A stretch of DNA of 48,998 nucleotides from Desulfovibrio sp. Huiquan2017 (GCF_017351175.1 NZ_JAFMPN010000018.1:13744-62741), one strand, 5' to 3'. Numbered from the stretch's first letter, positions 16,085 through 25,550 are shown. The notes: generated from the letters alone by a model not told the origin. Program-made: numbers and translations.

Positions 16085-16819
16085 CTAAACCAGGCTCTTC
16101 TTGGTCAGGTATTCCATTATCTTGCGCCCTTCCTCATGGAGGGGATTCAGGTCCAGGCACTTGGCCGTGGCCTCGGCGCAGGCGGCCCAATCCTGGCGCT
16201 CGAACTGGGCGCGGGCCAGATTGTACCAGAGATTCTCGTCGTCGTGCGAAAGGTCCAGGGCGCGGCGGTAGTAATCCACGGCCTGACCGAAGAGTTTCTT
16301 TTTACGCAGGGCGATGCCGTACTCGTTGAAAAGGTGCTTGTGGTCGTCGGAAAAGGCCATATCCAGGCCGAGGATGCGGTCGAAGACCTTCTTTGCCTTG
16401 TCCTCCTCGTCCCGGGCCAGGAGGCACAGGCCGATGCCGAAGTTGGCGCGCACGTTCTGCTCGTCCAGATTCAGGGCGTTGGCGTATTCATATTCGGCGG
16501 TGAAGTTCTCGCCGCGCTTGCGAAACTTGTCGCCCCGGGCCACGGACTTCTGGACCATGCGCAAGTTGCCGACCACTTCCTTGAAGAGCTGGGGCATGGG
16601 CAGGTAATCGGCCAGCAGTTCATCCTTGGAAAGGGTCTCCACCGGGCCGAATGGCACGTGCTTATTGTTCAATCCCTGGAGTTCCATTATGCCGTCTTCC
16701 GTCTCCCTGACGTAGTACAGGGCCGTTTGCTTGACCCGCCGGGCCGTGGTGCCCGTGCCGATCTTGGCCATGCGCTCGATGGAAAAGACGCCTTCTATCG
16801 GTCCTTGTTCGCTCTGCAT
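16085..16819 (-). CDS. Tetratricopeptide repeat protein
   Basis: A 244-residue soluble protein. The first ~75 residues (IGTGTTARRVKQTALYYVRETEDGIMELQGLN...) form an unassigned N-terminal segment. Residues ~85-240 contain three to four TPR units (FTAEYEYANALNLDEQNVRANFGIGLCLLA, NEYGIALRKKKLFGQAVDYYRRALDLSHDDENLWYNLARAQFE, DWAACAEATAKCLDLNPLHEEGRKIM). It probably mediates protein interactions; the partner is unknown. No signal peptide. It precedes cobB by 13 bases on the same strand. Confidence 0.85.
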   Translation of the reverse strand: MQSEQGPIEGVFSIERMAKIGTGTTARRVKQTALYYVRETEDGIMELQGLNNKHVPFGPVETLSKDELLADYLPMPQLFKEVVGNLRMVQKSVARGDKFRKRGENFTAEYEYANALNLDEQNVRANFGIGLCLLARDEEDKAKKVFDRILGLDMAFSDDHKHLFNEYGIALRKKKLFGQAVDYYRRALDLSHDDENLWYNLARAQFERQDWAACAEATAKCLDLNPLHEEGRKIMEYLTKKSLV

Positions 16820-16917
16820 TGTCCGCTCGTTATTGCCCGGTGCCTTGGAAGTTGATGAGGAGGTCGGCCGCGTTCACCCGGTGACGATACACCGGATCGG
16901 GCCCGATAGGAAGCGTT

Positions 16918-18264
16918 CTACGCGTTCGGCGATCTGGATCTCGGCGCGCCGCGAAGGACCAGGAAACCGCCCAGTCCCGCCGCCAGGGAGGCCCCGAGCA
17001 CGGCAGTCTTGGCCCCGGCCAACAGGACCGGGTCGCGGCCGAAGGCCAGGGTGGCGATGAACAGGGACATAGTGAAGCCGATGCCCCCGAGCATGCCCGC
17101 GCCGACAAAGTGCCGAAGCGTCACGCCGCGCGGATACCCCTCGGAAAAGCGGATGATCAGCAGGACCATGAGCACGATGCCCGCGGGCTTGCCCAGGACC
17201 AGGCCGAGCGCCGTGCCCAGGGCCGCCGGAGCGGCCGGGGCCTGAATGCCGCCGGACAGGGCCACGCCCGCATTGGCCAGGGCGAAGAGCGGCATGATGA
17301 TGTAGTCCACCAAGGGGTGCAGGCCGTGCACCAGCCGTTGCAGCGGGGTCTGGGCCCGGGCGACGATGCGTTGCATGGAGAGCAGGGCCGAGTGCATATC
17401 CCCGTTGGTCAGGACCGACTCGCCCGGTCCGGCCGCATCGCGGTAGTCGCGGAGCACCCGGGCGGCGTTGACGGAAAAGGCCTCGGCGTCGCACCGGGTG
17501 CGGGCCGGGATGGCCAGAGCCATGAGCACGCCCGCCACCGTGGAATGGACCCCGGACTTGAGCACGAAGAACCACAACAGGCAGCCCGCCAGGGCATAGA
17601 AGACCGGGGAGCGCACGCCCATGCGGTTGGCGGCGAAGGCCAGGGCCAGGCAAGCCGCGCCCGCGCCGAGCATGGGGAACGAGATATCCGCCGTGTAGAA
17701 CAGGGCGATGACCAGAATGGAACCGATATCATCCACGATGGCCACGGCGGTCAGGAATATCTTGATCTGGTACGGTACGCGGTCCCCGAGCAGGGCCAGA
17801 ATGCCCAGAGCGAAAGCAATATCCGTGGCCATGGGGATGCCCCATCCCGCGAGGGACGGTTCGCCGAGGTTGACCAGGGCGAAAAGGGAGGCGGGCACGA
17901 CCATGCCCCCGATGGCGGCGGCTATGGGCAGCACGGCCTGGCTGCGCGAGGACAGCTCGCCCACCAGGAACTCCCGCTTGATCTCCAGGCCGACCACGAA
18001 AAAGAACAGGGCCATGAGCCCGTCGTTGACCCACAGGATGACCGGCTTGGACAGGGCGGCCGCGCCGAAGCCCACGGTGAACTCGGTCTGCCACAGCCCG
18101 TCGTAGGACGCGGCCCACGGCGAATTGGCCCAGACGAGCGCGGTCAGAGCACTGACGATGAGCAGAACGCCGCTGGTGGTCTTGGAGCGAAAAAATTCCT
18201 GAAACGGCATGAGCGCCTGTTCAATGGGCTCCACGCCGCAGGCAACGAAGTCGCGTATTGCCAT
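16918..18264 (-). CDS. nhaA: Na+/H+ antiporter NhaA
   Basis: A 448-residue inner-membrane antiporter that expels Na+ in exchange for H+. It shows the family pattern: TTSGVLLIVSALTALVWANSPW near the start, FFFVVGLEIKREFLVGELSS, PMATDIAFALGILALLG and VAIVDDIGSILVIALFYT, whose Asp pair corresponds to the E. coli D163/D164 ion site. About eleven or twelve hydrophobic segments are visible. GGAGG lies seven bases before the ATG. It follows the GGDEF-EAL gene by 28 bases on the same strand and may share its transcript. Confidence 0.96.
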   Translation of the reverse strand: MAIRDFVACGVEPIEQALMPFQEFFRSKTTSGVLLIVSALTALVWANSPWAASYDGLWQTEFTVGFGAAALSKPVILWVNDGLMALFFFVVGLEIKREFLVGELSSRSQAVLPIAAAIGGMVVPASLFALVNLGEPSLAGWGIPMATDIAFALGILALLGDRVPYQIKIFLTAVAIVDDIGSILVIALFYTADISFPMLGAGAACLALAFAANRMGVRSPVFYALAGCLLWFFVLKSGVHSTVAGVLMALAIPARTRCDAEAFSVNAARVLRDYRDAAGPGESVLTNGDMHSALLSMQRIVARAQTPLQRLVHGLHPLVDYIIMPLFALANAGVALSGGIQAPAAPAALGTALGLVLGKPAGIVLMVLLIIRFSEGYPRGVTLRHFVGAGMLGGIGFTMSLFIATLAFGRDPVLLAGAKTAVLGASLAAGLGGFLVLRGAPRSRSPNA

Positions 18265-18292
18265 GCCGTACCTCCGCTCCCCGGTCCGCGTC

Positions 18293-20866
18293 TCAACTGC
18301 GCCGCTGTCCTTCCAGCAGGTGGTCCACCTCGGATACGGTCAGGGGTTTGTAAAAGAAATATCCCTGCACGAAACGGCAGCCCTCGCGCTCCAGGAACGC
18401 GAGCTGGCCCGAGGTCTCCACGCCCTCGGCCACGATCTTGAGCCCCATGGACTCGCCCAGGGAAAAGACCGTGCGCACGATGGCCTGGCTGTCCGGGTCC
18501 TGGTCCACGGCCACGACGAAGCTGCGGTCCACCTTGACCACGTCGATGGGGAACCGTTGCAGATAGGAAAGGGACGAGTAGCCCGTGCCGAAGTCGTCGA
18601 TGCAGATGTGCACCCCCAGGCCCTTGAGCTGCTGCAATATGTCCTCGGCCACGCTGGGGTTGTCCATGAGGGCGGACTCGGTGATCTCGATGTTCAGAGA
18701 GTCGGCGGACAGCCCGGAATCCTCCAGAGCGCGGGATATCTGCCCGGCGAGCATGGACTGGCCGAAATGCTTGCCCGAGATGTTGATGTTCACGGTCAGT
18801 TCACTGCCGTCCGTGACCCCGGCCAAGGTCTGCCAACGCCGCACCTGGGCGCAGGCCTCCTCCAGGACAAGGTTGTCGATGGCGTAGATCAGGCCGGTGT
18901 CCTCGGCGAGCGAGATGAAGTCGCCGGGCCCGATGATGCCGTGTTCGGGATGGCGCCAGCGGACCAGGGCCTCGAACCCGCAGACCCGCCGGGAATCCAG
19001 CTGCACGATGGGCTGGTAGACCACCTCGAATTCACGCAGGTCCACGGCGCGCCGCAAGTCGGTCTCCAGTTCCATGAGTTGCAGGGCCTGATCGTGCATC
19101 TTGCGGTTGAAGACCTTGAAACGCGACTTGCCGAGCTCCTTGGCCCGATACATGGCCGTGTCCGCGTCGCGCAACAGCGCCTCGGGCCGGTCGTAGCCGT
19201 CGGTCTTGAGAACGATGCCGAGGCTGGCCGAGGTGAAGACCTCGTTGCCGCCGATGATGAACGGCTGGCGCACGCCCTCCAGGATACGCCGGGCGATGGC
19301 GATGGCATCCTTGGGCGCGGAGATCTCTTCCTGGAGGATGGCAAACTCGTCGCCGCCGAACCGGGCGATGGTGTCCACGGACCGGCCGCACTGCTCAAGC
19401 ACCCGGGCCACCCCGCGCAACAGTTCGTCGCCCGCGTCGTGGCCGAGCGAGTCATTGACCACCTTGAAGCGGTCCAGGTCCATGTACAGGACCGCGAACA
19501 TGTGCTTGCGCCGCCGGGAACGTTCCATGGCCATGCGCAGATGGTCCAGGAACAGAGCCCGGTTGGGCAGGCCGGTGAGCGGGTCGTGGAAGGCCTGGCG
19601 CTTGAGCTGATCCTCGGCCTTCTTGCGCATGGTTATGTCCTCGATGGACCCCTCGAAACAGACGATGTTGCCGGAGTCGTCCGTGAGTTTGCGCGCGTTC
19701 TCCGCGACCCAGATGATCCGGCCATCGCGCTTGCGCACCTTGGACACGAAATTCTTGACCTCGTTGCGCTCCTCGATGAGGCGCAGGAACTCCGTGCGCC
19801 GCTCGGGGTCCACGTACATCTGGGTGCCGATGTCGTAGATGGAGCTCATCAGGTCCTCGGGCGACTTGTAGCCCAGGATGCGGGCCAGCGCCGGGTTGGT
19901 GTCCTGAAACCGGCCCGAGAGGGAGGACTGGTAGATGCCCTCCACCGCGTTCTCGAAAATGGTTCGGTACTTTTTCTCGGCCTTGCGCAGGGCGTCGCCG
20001 ATGACCTTGCGCTCGGCGATCTCGATTTTGAGTTGGGTGTTGGTACGCATCAGCTCGCCGGTACGCTCCTCGACCTTTTGCCTGAGGGCGTCGCGGGCAT
20101 CCTGCAACTCATGGGTCTTCTGCCGGACGCGGTCTTCAAGGTTGCCGACCAGTTCGGATATCTGCCCGGTCATGGCTTCCATGGCCTTGGCCAGTTGCCC
20201 GACCTCGTCGTCGGAATCAATGGTCGGGACCGTGCCGAAGTCCTTGACCGCCACCCGTCCGGCATACTCGGTCAACTGCCGGAGCGGCTTGGATATGTTG
20301 ACCACGAACAGGAAGACCAGAAGCAGGCTGGCCCCGAACAGGATGAGCATGACCACCTGCTGTTCGAGCACGGCCTCGTGGATGTTCCGATCAATGACCG
20401 CGTAGTCCATGCCGATATGCACGTCCCCGCCCAACCCGGACAGGATGGGGCTCGACACATGCAGGTAGCGTTTGCCGTCCAGGACCACGTCGCGCAGGAT
20501 GTGCCCCTCGCGGGACTCCTCCTTGGAGGTCTCCACGACCAGCCGCATAATCCGGTCCGGGATAACCGGCACGAAGGTATGGGCCAGGACGTTGCCTTTC
20601 TCGTCGGCCACGAGCACGTAGGAGACCGCGTTGATGCCCAGATACTGGTCGATGCGCCCCTGGAGGGACCCGGCGTCCTGGCTGAGGATGGTGGAGATGT
20701 CCGATTCGGCCACGGACCGGGCCAAGGCCAGGGCTTTGGACTCGTACTCGCGGGTCATCTCGCGCCGGAGCCGGTCGGAGAAGGTCATGGAGGTGACTGC
20801 CGCGATCATGCCGAAAATCACGACCATGAACAGCAGCGGCTTGACGAATAGCTTGGGGGCCCTCAT
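18293..20866 (-). CDS. Membrane PAS-GGDEF-EAL c-di-GMP enzyme
   Basis: An 857-residue protein. It has a membrane helix at about residues 8-27, a periplasmic domain (~28-168, PDC/CHASE-like), a second helix (~170-190), HAMP (~191-245), a coiled coil (~255-300), PAS (~300-425), GGDEF (~430-590) and EAL (~600-855). The cyclase signature RFGGDEFAIL is intact, as are the EAL phosphodiesterase residues (FEALVRW, NINISGKHF, EITESAL, DDFGTGYSSL, KVDRSFV, EGVET). It could therefore make and break c-di-GMP. ATG at 20866 has GAGG eight bases upstream and overlaps the stop of the binding-protein gene as ATGA. A GTG at 20875 is less likely. Confidence 0.95.
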   Translation of the reverse strand: MRAPKLFVKPLLFMVVIFGMIAAVTSMTFSDRLRREMTREYESKALALARSVAESDISTILSQDAGSLQGRIDQYLGINAVSYVLVADEKGNVLAHTFVPVIPDRIMRLVVETSKEESREGHILRDVVLDGKRYLHVSSPILSGLGGDVHIGMDYAVIDRNIHEAVLEQQVVMLILFGASLLLVFLFVVNISKPLRQLTEYAGRVAVKDFGTVPTIDSDDEVGQLAKAMEAMTGQISELVGNLEDRVRQKTHELQDARDALRQKVEERTGELMRTNTQLKIEIAERKVIGDALRKAEKKYRTIFENAVEGIYQSSLSGRFQDTNPALARILGYKSPEDLMSSIYDIGTQMYVDPERRTEFLRLIEERNEVKNFVSKVRKRDGRIIWVAENARKLTDDSGNIVCFEGSIEDITMRKKAEDQLKRQAFHDPLTGLPNRALFLDHLRMAMERSRRRKHMFAVLYMDLDRFKVVNDSLGHDAGDELLRGVARVLEQCGRSVDTIARFGGDEFAILQEEISAPKDAIAIARRILEGVRQPFIIGGNEVFTSASLGIVLKTDGYDRPEALLRDADTAMYRAKELGKSRFKVFNRKMHDQALQLMELETDLRRAVDLREFEVVYQPIVQLDSRRVCGFEALVRWRHPEHGIIGPGDFISLAEDTGLIYAIDNLVLEEACAQVRRWQTLAGVTDGSELTVNINISGKHFGQSMLAGQISRALEDSGLSADSLNIEITESALMDNPSVAEDILQQLKGLGVHICIDDFGTGYSSLSYLQRFPIDVVKVDRSFVVAVDQDPDSQAIVRTVFSLGESMGLKIVAEGVETSGQLAFLEREGCRFVQGYFFYKPLTVSEVDHLLEGQRRS

Positions 20867-22113
20867 TCGCGCCACCTCTCCCAGCTCTCGATGGACCGGA
20901 ACCGGCCGTCCGTGACCGTAGTCAGATAAATGGCGTCGAGTCCCTGATGCCGCCCCGGGCCGAAGTGCGCATCGACCCCGATGCCCAGGTCAAAGTCGAG
21001 GATGGACTCCATGACCTCGGGGATGCGCTCGGGAGACGGGTTTTCCCCCATGCGCCGGACCATCTCGCACAACAGGCGGCCGTTCAGGAACCCCTCGAGG
21101 CTGACGAAACTGTAGCGCCGCGGGGAATACGACTCGTCCACAGGCATGGCGCCGCCCTTGTAGCCGCCCATGACCTCTCGATAGAAGCGCACGCCGGGCA
21201 GGTCCGTCTCCTCATAGCTCGGAACCACCTGGGACTGGATCAGATCGTGGGTGTAGTCCTTTCCGGCCCGCTCGCTCTCCTCTTTCAGCAAGTCGAGCAT
21301 CTTGTCGCTGCCGGTAAAGGACAGCCCGGCAATGGGCAGATCGCATCCCTGGTTGCGGGCGTCGCGGATAAAGGCCGCCTGGGAGGCGTAGGTCCCGACC
21401 ACGACGATGGCGTTCACGCCCGCGTCCATGAGGTGTCGGGCCTCGAAAGTGAAGTCCTGGTCGAAGGCGGCTCCGCGATGGTAGGCGGCCTCGGCCCCGA
21501 TGCGCAGGCCGTACGCGGCCAGGGCGCGGCGCACCCCGTCCCAGCCGGTGCGGCCGTAGGCGTCCGACTGGTAGAAGACCCCGATACGGTTGCGGCCGAC
21601 CGCCAGAAGGTGGTTCACCAGCGCGCGGGTCTCGTCGAAATAGGAAGCGCGCAGGTTGAAGACATACTTGCCGAAGGGATCGGCGCGCAGGGGCTGGGCT
21701 CCGGAGAAGGGAAAAAGCATGTAGACGTGGCGGTCCGCGAACTTCTGCAACAGGGGGAGAATGTGCGTGGCCGTGGGGGTGCCCACGTAGCCGGCCAGGG
21801 CGAAGACCTTGTCCCGGAGGATGAAGTTGACCGTATTCTGGAAGCAGGGGATGGGGTTGTAGCCGTCGTTGGCGGGTTCGATCCGGATGGTCCAGCCGTC
21901 CTTGCCCACCCGGGCGTTGTAGTATTCGAGATAGGCCATGAGCCCGCGGTAGTACTCGATGCCCAACTCCCCGTTGGCCCCGGTAAAGGCGGCGGACATG
22001 CCGAAGACCAGTTCGTGGCGCTCCTCGGCCCGGGCCTGGCCGGGGGTGAGCGACAACACGATAAACAGCGTCAGCAGAGCCGCAACGGGCAATATTTTCC
22101 TTATTTTATCCAC
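20863..22113 (-). CDS. Periplasmic binding protein, branched-chain amino acid type (orphan)
   Basis: A 416-residue Peripla_BP_6-type receptor. A signal peptide (start-DKIRKILPVAALLTLFIVLSLTPGQARA) is followed by HELVFGMSAAFTGANGELGIEYYRGLMAYLEYYNARVG. The two-lobed fold continues with FALAGYVGTPTATHILPLLQKF, RIGVFYQSDAYGRTGWDGVRRAL and AIVVVGTYASQAAFIRDARNQG. The start is a GTG at 22113, chosen because it gives a clean signal peptide; its Shine-Dalgarno is poor and an upstream in-frame GTG is possible. No permease or ATPase of this transporter class is nearby. The stop overlaps the start of the GGDEF-EAL gene, so it may act as a sensor partner rather than in uptake. Confidence 0.9.
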   Translation of the reverse strand: MDKIRKILPVAALLTLFIVLSLTPGQARAEERHELVFGMSAAFTGANGELGIEYYRGLMAYLEYYNARVGKDGWTIRIEPANDGYNPIPCFQNTVNFILRDKVFALAGYVGTPTATHILPLLQKFADRHVYMLFPFSGAQPLRADPFGKYVFNLRASYFDETRALVNHLLAVGRNRIGVFYQSDAYGRTGWDGVRRALAAYGLRIGAEAAYHRGAAFDQDFTFEARHLMDAGVNAIVVVGTYASQAAFIRDARNQGCDLPIAGLSFTGSDKMLDLLKEESERAGKDYTHDLIQSQVVPSYEETDLPGVRFYREVMGGYKGGAMPVDESYSPRRYSFVSLEGFLNGRLLCEMVRRMGENPSPERIPEVMESILDFDLGIGVDAHFGPGRHQGLDAIYLTTVTDGRFRSIESWERWRE

Positions 22114-22246
22114 GGTAGCTTCATGCCATTCCTGACGGGAAAGTGCAACCGTCACCCAAAGTTCCCCGGCTCCGAGAACGGGCCCGAAACGGCCCGGGAA
22201 CGGGGGGAGAATGGAACACGGCCCCAGGCCCGGTGACCAGCCGGAC

Positions 22247-22726
22247 CTAAACCGAGTCGATGAATTCGCAGCGCAGGCCGCCCTCCCCGTCCACATGGAC
22301 CAGGGCCAGGGAGCCGCTCTCGCCCAGTGAGCCGGGGTTGAGCAGGCGGACGCCCTCGACCACGGACCAGTCGCGGGCATGGGTATGGCCGTAGCAGACC
22401 AGGTCGAGTCCCGGCCCGAAGGCCTGGGCCACCTTGACCGGCACTTGGGAACGCGGTCCCCATCCGTGGGTTACGCCCACGGTCAGGGGCCCCACCTGCG
22501 CGGTAAGCATGGGATCCAGCTGTCCGGCCAGTTCCGGGTCCCAGTCGCAATTGCCGCGCACGCACAAGAAATTGTCGTGTTGCAGGAAATAGGACCAGGC
22601 GGCCACGGAGGTGATGTCTCCGCAATGAATGAGCGCGTCCGACGGACCGAGCCAGCGATCGTAGACGGCGTCAAGCCAAGCGGGCGGCGTACCCATATGG
22701 GTGTCCGAAATAACGGCGATCTGCAT
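22247..22726 (-). CDS. YfcE/MJ0936-type metallophosphoesterase
   Basis: A 159-residue cytoplasmic phosphoesterase. Metal-binding motifs are visible in order: ISDTHMG (residues 6-12), HCGDI (~34), GNCD (in place of the usual GNHD/GNCD), THG (~86), YGHTHA (~111) and LNPGS (~129). Family members hydrolyse phosphodiesters; the physiological substrate is usually unknown. It lies 21 bases downstream of mlaA on the same strand, suggesting read-through from the Mla operon. Confidence 0.9.
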   Translation of the reverse strand: MQIAVISDTHMGTPPAWLDAVYDRWLGPSDALIHCGDITSVAAWSYFLQHDNFLCVRGNCDWDPELAGQLDPMLTAQVGPLTVGVTHGWGPRSQVPVKVAQAFGPGLDLVCYGHTHARDWSVVEGVRLLNPGSLGESGSLALVHVDGEGGLRCEFIDSV

Positions 22727-22747
22727 GGGCGGGGCTGAGAAGGTGGA

Positions 22748-23584
22748 CTATTCGGAGACCTTCTTGGCGCGATAGCGGATGTAGGCGTCGCGGACCGCGG
22801 CGTACTTGTCCACCGCACCTTCGGTCAGCGTCTCGTACTCGTTGCCTTCAAGTTGCAGGGAGAGATCGTTCAGGTTCTTGTAGGCGCGGATGGCCATGAA
22901 CTCGACGAAGGTGAACCGGCCGTAGGTTAGCGGATCGCAATAGGCGTCCGCCACCCAGCCCACGGTACCCCGGATGGAGCTCGGGCCGATGAAAGGCCAG
23001 ACCAGGTAGATGCCGGGCCCGAACCCGGCCTTGCCCAGGGTCTGGTCGAAGCCGTCGGCCGTCGGCCGCTCGGGCTCCCAGTTCTTGGGCATGCCCCCGG
23101 TGACGTCGCCCAGACCGAGCACGCCGAAGGAGGTGTTGGCCACGAATTTGGACGTCTCCATGTAGGCGGCGTCCCACTTGCCGGTCATGAGGTCGTTAAG
23201 GAACCGGACCGGAAACAGCATGTTGGTGAAGAAATTGGAAACCCAGGTGCGGGGACGGGGCGGGACCACCCAGGCATAACCCTGAGCCATGGGCCGGAAC
23301 ACGCCCCGATAGAGGACGTCGTTGACCTGAAACCAAACCCGGTTCCAGCCGGACAGGGGATCGCTGACCAGGGGCTGATTCGCATACTCGGCGTCGAATT
23401 CATCGAAGTCGTCGGACATGGCGGCCCGAGACTCGGGGGTGGTGGCGGGCTCGCCGCCGAATTGGGCCACCCGGACGGGTTCCGCCGAGGAGTCGGAGGC
23501 ACGGGAGATGCCCGCCGCTCCCAACAGGAGTGCGGCGGCCAGCACTATGGTCATCAAACGAAAGCCTGTTTCTTCAACCCTCAT
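22748..23584 (-). CDS. mlaA: MlaA/VacJ outer-membrane lipoprotein-like component
   Basis: A 278-residue outer-membrane part of the Mla phospholipid-trafficking system. After a signal region (LMTIVLAAALLLGAAGISRAS) come the MlaA signatures DPLSGWNRVWFQVNDVLYRGVFRPMAQGYAWVVPPRPRTWVSNFFTNMLFP, TSFGVLGLGDVT, FDQTLGKAGFGPGIYLVWPFIGPSSIRGTVG and a C-terminal Y-x-x-R-D-A-Y. I see no lipobox cysteine at the signal cleavage region, unlike E. coli MlaA. It overlaps mlaC by one base (TAATG) and is translationally coupled. Confidence 0.93.
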   Translation of the reverse strand: MRVEETGFRLMTIVLAAALLLGAAGISRASDSSAEPVRVAQFGGEPATTPESRAAMSDDFDEFDAEYANQPLVSDPLSGWNRVWFQVNDVLYRGVFRPMAQGYAWVVPPRPRTWVSNFFTNMLFPVRFLNDLMTGKWDAAYMETSKFVANTSFGVLGLGDVTGGMPKNWEPERPTADGFDQTLGKAGFGPGIYLVWPFIGPSSIRGTVGWVADAYCDPLTYGRFTFVEFMAIRAYKNLNDLSLQLEGNEYETLTEGAVDKYAAVRDAYIRYRAKKVSE

Positions 23585-24216
23585 TACGATGCCGGTTCTT
23601 CCTCTTTGCCCAGATCTATCTGCTCGATGCGATTCTGGATCGTTTTCAGTAAGTCTTCGCCGGTGCCCTTGTTCAGTACTTCGGCGAACTGGCTGCGGTA
23701 ATTCATCACCAGGCTCACGCCTTCGGCGACGACATCATAAACCATCCACTGTCCCTGAACGATTTTCAAGCGAAATTCAACAACTATTTTTTTGTCTTTG
23801 TCAATGATTTCCGTTTGGACCTTGGCGTTGTTGCCGGAAATATCCTCACGCGTGTACTGCACGTCCTGGCCGCCGTAGGCGGGAATACGCTTCAGATACG
23901 ACCGTTCGAGCAGCTTGACGAAGGCCTCCTGGAGCCGGCCGCGCAGGTCCGGAGACATGTCCAGCCACGGCCGTCCCACCGCGAACTTGGTGACCAGACC
24001 GAAATCAATGTATTGCTCGGCCGCTTCGCGCAGCCGCTCGACGGCCTCGTCATGCCGGACGGGGTCCTGCATGGCGGGGTCGGACAGCATCTTGACGATC
24101 TGGTCCACCCCTTCACGCACGCGTTCGGTGGGGGACTGCCCGGCCATGGCGGCGGAAGCGCCGACGGCCATGAGGCAGGCCAGAACAAAGCTCAATGCGA
24201 TTCTTCTGCAAATCAT
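23584..24216 (-). CDS. mlaC: MlaC periplasmic phospholipid carrier (Ttg2D family)
   Basis: A 210-residue periplasmic shuttle between MlaA and the inner-membrane MlaFED complex. A signal peptide (MICRRIALSFVLACLMAVGASAAMAGQ) is followed by the family pattern PTERVREGVDQIVKMLSD, FGLVTKFAVGRPWLDMSPDLRGRLQEAF and GQWMVYDVVAEGVSLVMNYRSQF. Length matches the family. It lies between mlaD (31 bases upstream) and mlaA (one-base overlap). Confidence 0.94.
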   Translation of the reverse strand: MICRRIALSFVLACLMAVGASAAMAGQSPTERVREGVDQIVKMLSDPAMQDPVRHDEAVERLREAAEQYIDFGLVTKFAVGRPWLDMSPDLRGRLQEAFVKLLERSYLKRIPAYGGQDVQYTREDISGNNAKVQTEIIDKDKKIVVEFRLKIVQGQWMVYDVVAEGVSLVMNYRSQFAEVLNKGTGEDLLKTIQNRIEQIDLGKEEEPAS

Positions 24217-24247
24217 ACTATACCTATCCCTGGTACGTCCGCGTCCT

Positions 24248-24694
24248 CTATACCGAGCCGAAGGCGAACTTGCTGATCAGGTCCTCAAGGTTAATGGCGG
24301 GCTGCGTGTTGAACAGCGTATCGCCCGGCTTGACGGGATCGCCGAGTCCGCCCGGCACGATTTTCACAAACTTGTCGCCGATCAGCCCGTTGGTCTTGAT
24401 GGCGGCGATGGCGTCGTCCGTGAGCTGCACCTCCTTGAGGAGCATCATGGTCACCGAGGCCACGTCCTTTTTCTGGTCCAGGCCGATCTTGCCGACAAAA
24501 CCTATATCCACGCCGAACATCTGCACCGGGGCATTGACTTTCAACCCCGAGATGTCCGTGAAATTCGCTTTGACTTCGTAGTATTTGTCCGAGAAAAGCT
24601 GCACGTTGCCGAGCTTGACGCTCATGTAGACAACGGCCAGCAGCCCCATGATCACGAAGATCCCCACTGCGGTTTCTTTCTTTATCTTGAACAT
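24248..24694 (-). CDS. mlaD: MlaD, MCE-domain component of the Mla transporter
   Basis: A 148-residue protein with one N-terminal membrane anchor (FKIKKETAVGIFVIMGLLAVVYMSVKLG) and one MCE domain (YYEVKANFTDISGLKVNAPVQMFGVDIGFVGKIGLD..., NGLIGDKFVKIVPGG). It forms the periplasmic hexameric ring of MlaFEDB. Start ATG at 24694 lies inside the 3' end of mlaF (13-base overlap), so translation is coupled. MlaB, the STAS partner, is not found beside it. Confidence 0.94.
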   Translation of the reverse strand: MFKIKKETAVGIFVIMGLLAVVYMSVKLGNVQLFSDKYYEVKANFTDISGLKVNAPVQMFGVDIGFVGKIGLDQKKDVASVTMMLLKEVQLTDDAIAAIKTNGLIGDKFVKIVPGGLGDPVKPGDTLFNTQPAINLEDLISKFAFGSV

Positions 24695-25542
24695 CGGTCG
24701 TCCTTCCGGATGGTCAGTTTCTCGCCCAAGGCGCTGGTGCAGTCGATCCGCATCATGGCCGGGTCTATGGGTGGCATGGTCAGCCTCGGAGCGGAGCGCT
24801 CCGGGGCCACCCGGTCCAGGAACCGGCGCAGATACGGGTCCGTAGTCTTCTCCAGTTCCTCGATGGTCCCCTGGTACAGGCAGCGGTGCTCGCCCAGGAT
24901 GACCACAAAATCGGCCAGGCCGCGCATGCTCGCCAGGTCGTGGGTGACCACGACCATGGTCATGTCGAAATGGCACATCATTTCCAACAGAAGCTGGTCC
25001 AGCTCGGCCGAGAGCACCGGGTCCAGGCCCGAAGTGGGCTCATCGCAGAAAAGCACCTGCGGGTCCATGACCAGGGCCCGGGCCAGCCCGGCCCGCTTGC
25101 GCATGCCCCCGGACAATTCGTTGGGGAACAGGTCCAGGGCGTGGCCCAGATCGACCATGTCCAGCCGGTCCTGGACAATGCGCATGATTTCCGGTTCCTT
25201 GAGCCTCGTGTGCTCACGCAGCGGCAGGGCCACGTTATCCTTGAGCCGGAGCGATCCGAGGAGCGCACCGTCCTGGAAAAGCACTCCCGTGCGCTGGCGC
25301 ATGCAATGCGACTGTCGGGGAGTCATCTCCCCCAGATCGTGGCCGCCGAGCAGAATGCGCCCGCCCATGGGCGGCTGCAGGCCCAGGATATGTTTGAGGA
25401 CTGTGGATTTGCCACAGCCCGAACCGCCCACGATCATGGACAGCTTGCCGCCGGGAAATTCAATGTTCAAATCGTTGACCACGGGCGTATCGCCGTACCC
25501 CACGGTCAGATTCTCCAGTCGTATGCTCGGTGCCGTGCTCAC
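24682..25542 (-). CDS. mlaF: MlaF, ATPase of the Mla phospholipid transporter
   Basis: A 286-residue ABC ATPase. Walker A is GGSGCGKSTVLKH (~residues 38-50), the Q-loop is VLFQDGALLGSL, the signature is ELSGGMRKRAGLARAL, Walker B is VLFCDEPTSGLDP and the switch His is in VVTHDL. The C-terminal ~35 residues (PERSAPRLTMPPIDPAMM...) form an extra tail. The GTG start at 25542 has GGAGG five bases upstream. It follows mlaE by eight bases. Confidence 0.94.
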   Translation of the reverse strand: MSTAPSIRLENLTVGYGDTPVVNDLNIEFPGGKLSMIVGGSGCGKSTVLKHILGLQPPMGGRILLGGHDLGEMTPRQSHCMRQRTGVLFQDGALLGSLRLKDNVALPLREHTRLKEPEIMRIVQDRLDMVDLGHALDLFPNELSGGMRKRAGLARALVMDPQVLFCDEPTSGLDPVLSAELDQLLLEMMCHFDMTMVVVTHDLASMRGLADFVVILGEHRCLYQGTIEELEKTTDPYLRRFLDRVAPERSAPRLTMPPIDPAMMRIDCTSALGEKLTIRKDDRCSR

Positions 25543-25550
25543 GTCTCCTC

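Noticed and set aside
18209..20851. An 880-codon plus-strand frame opposite the GGDEF-EAL gene
   Set aside because: Shadow of a gene with intact GGDEF and EAL motifs on the other strand.
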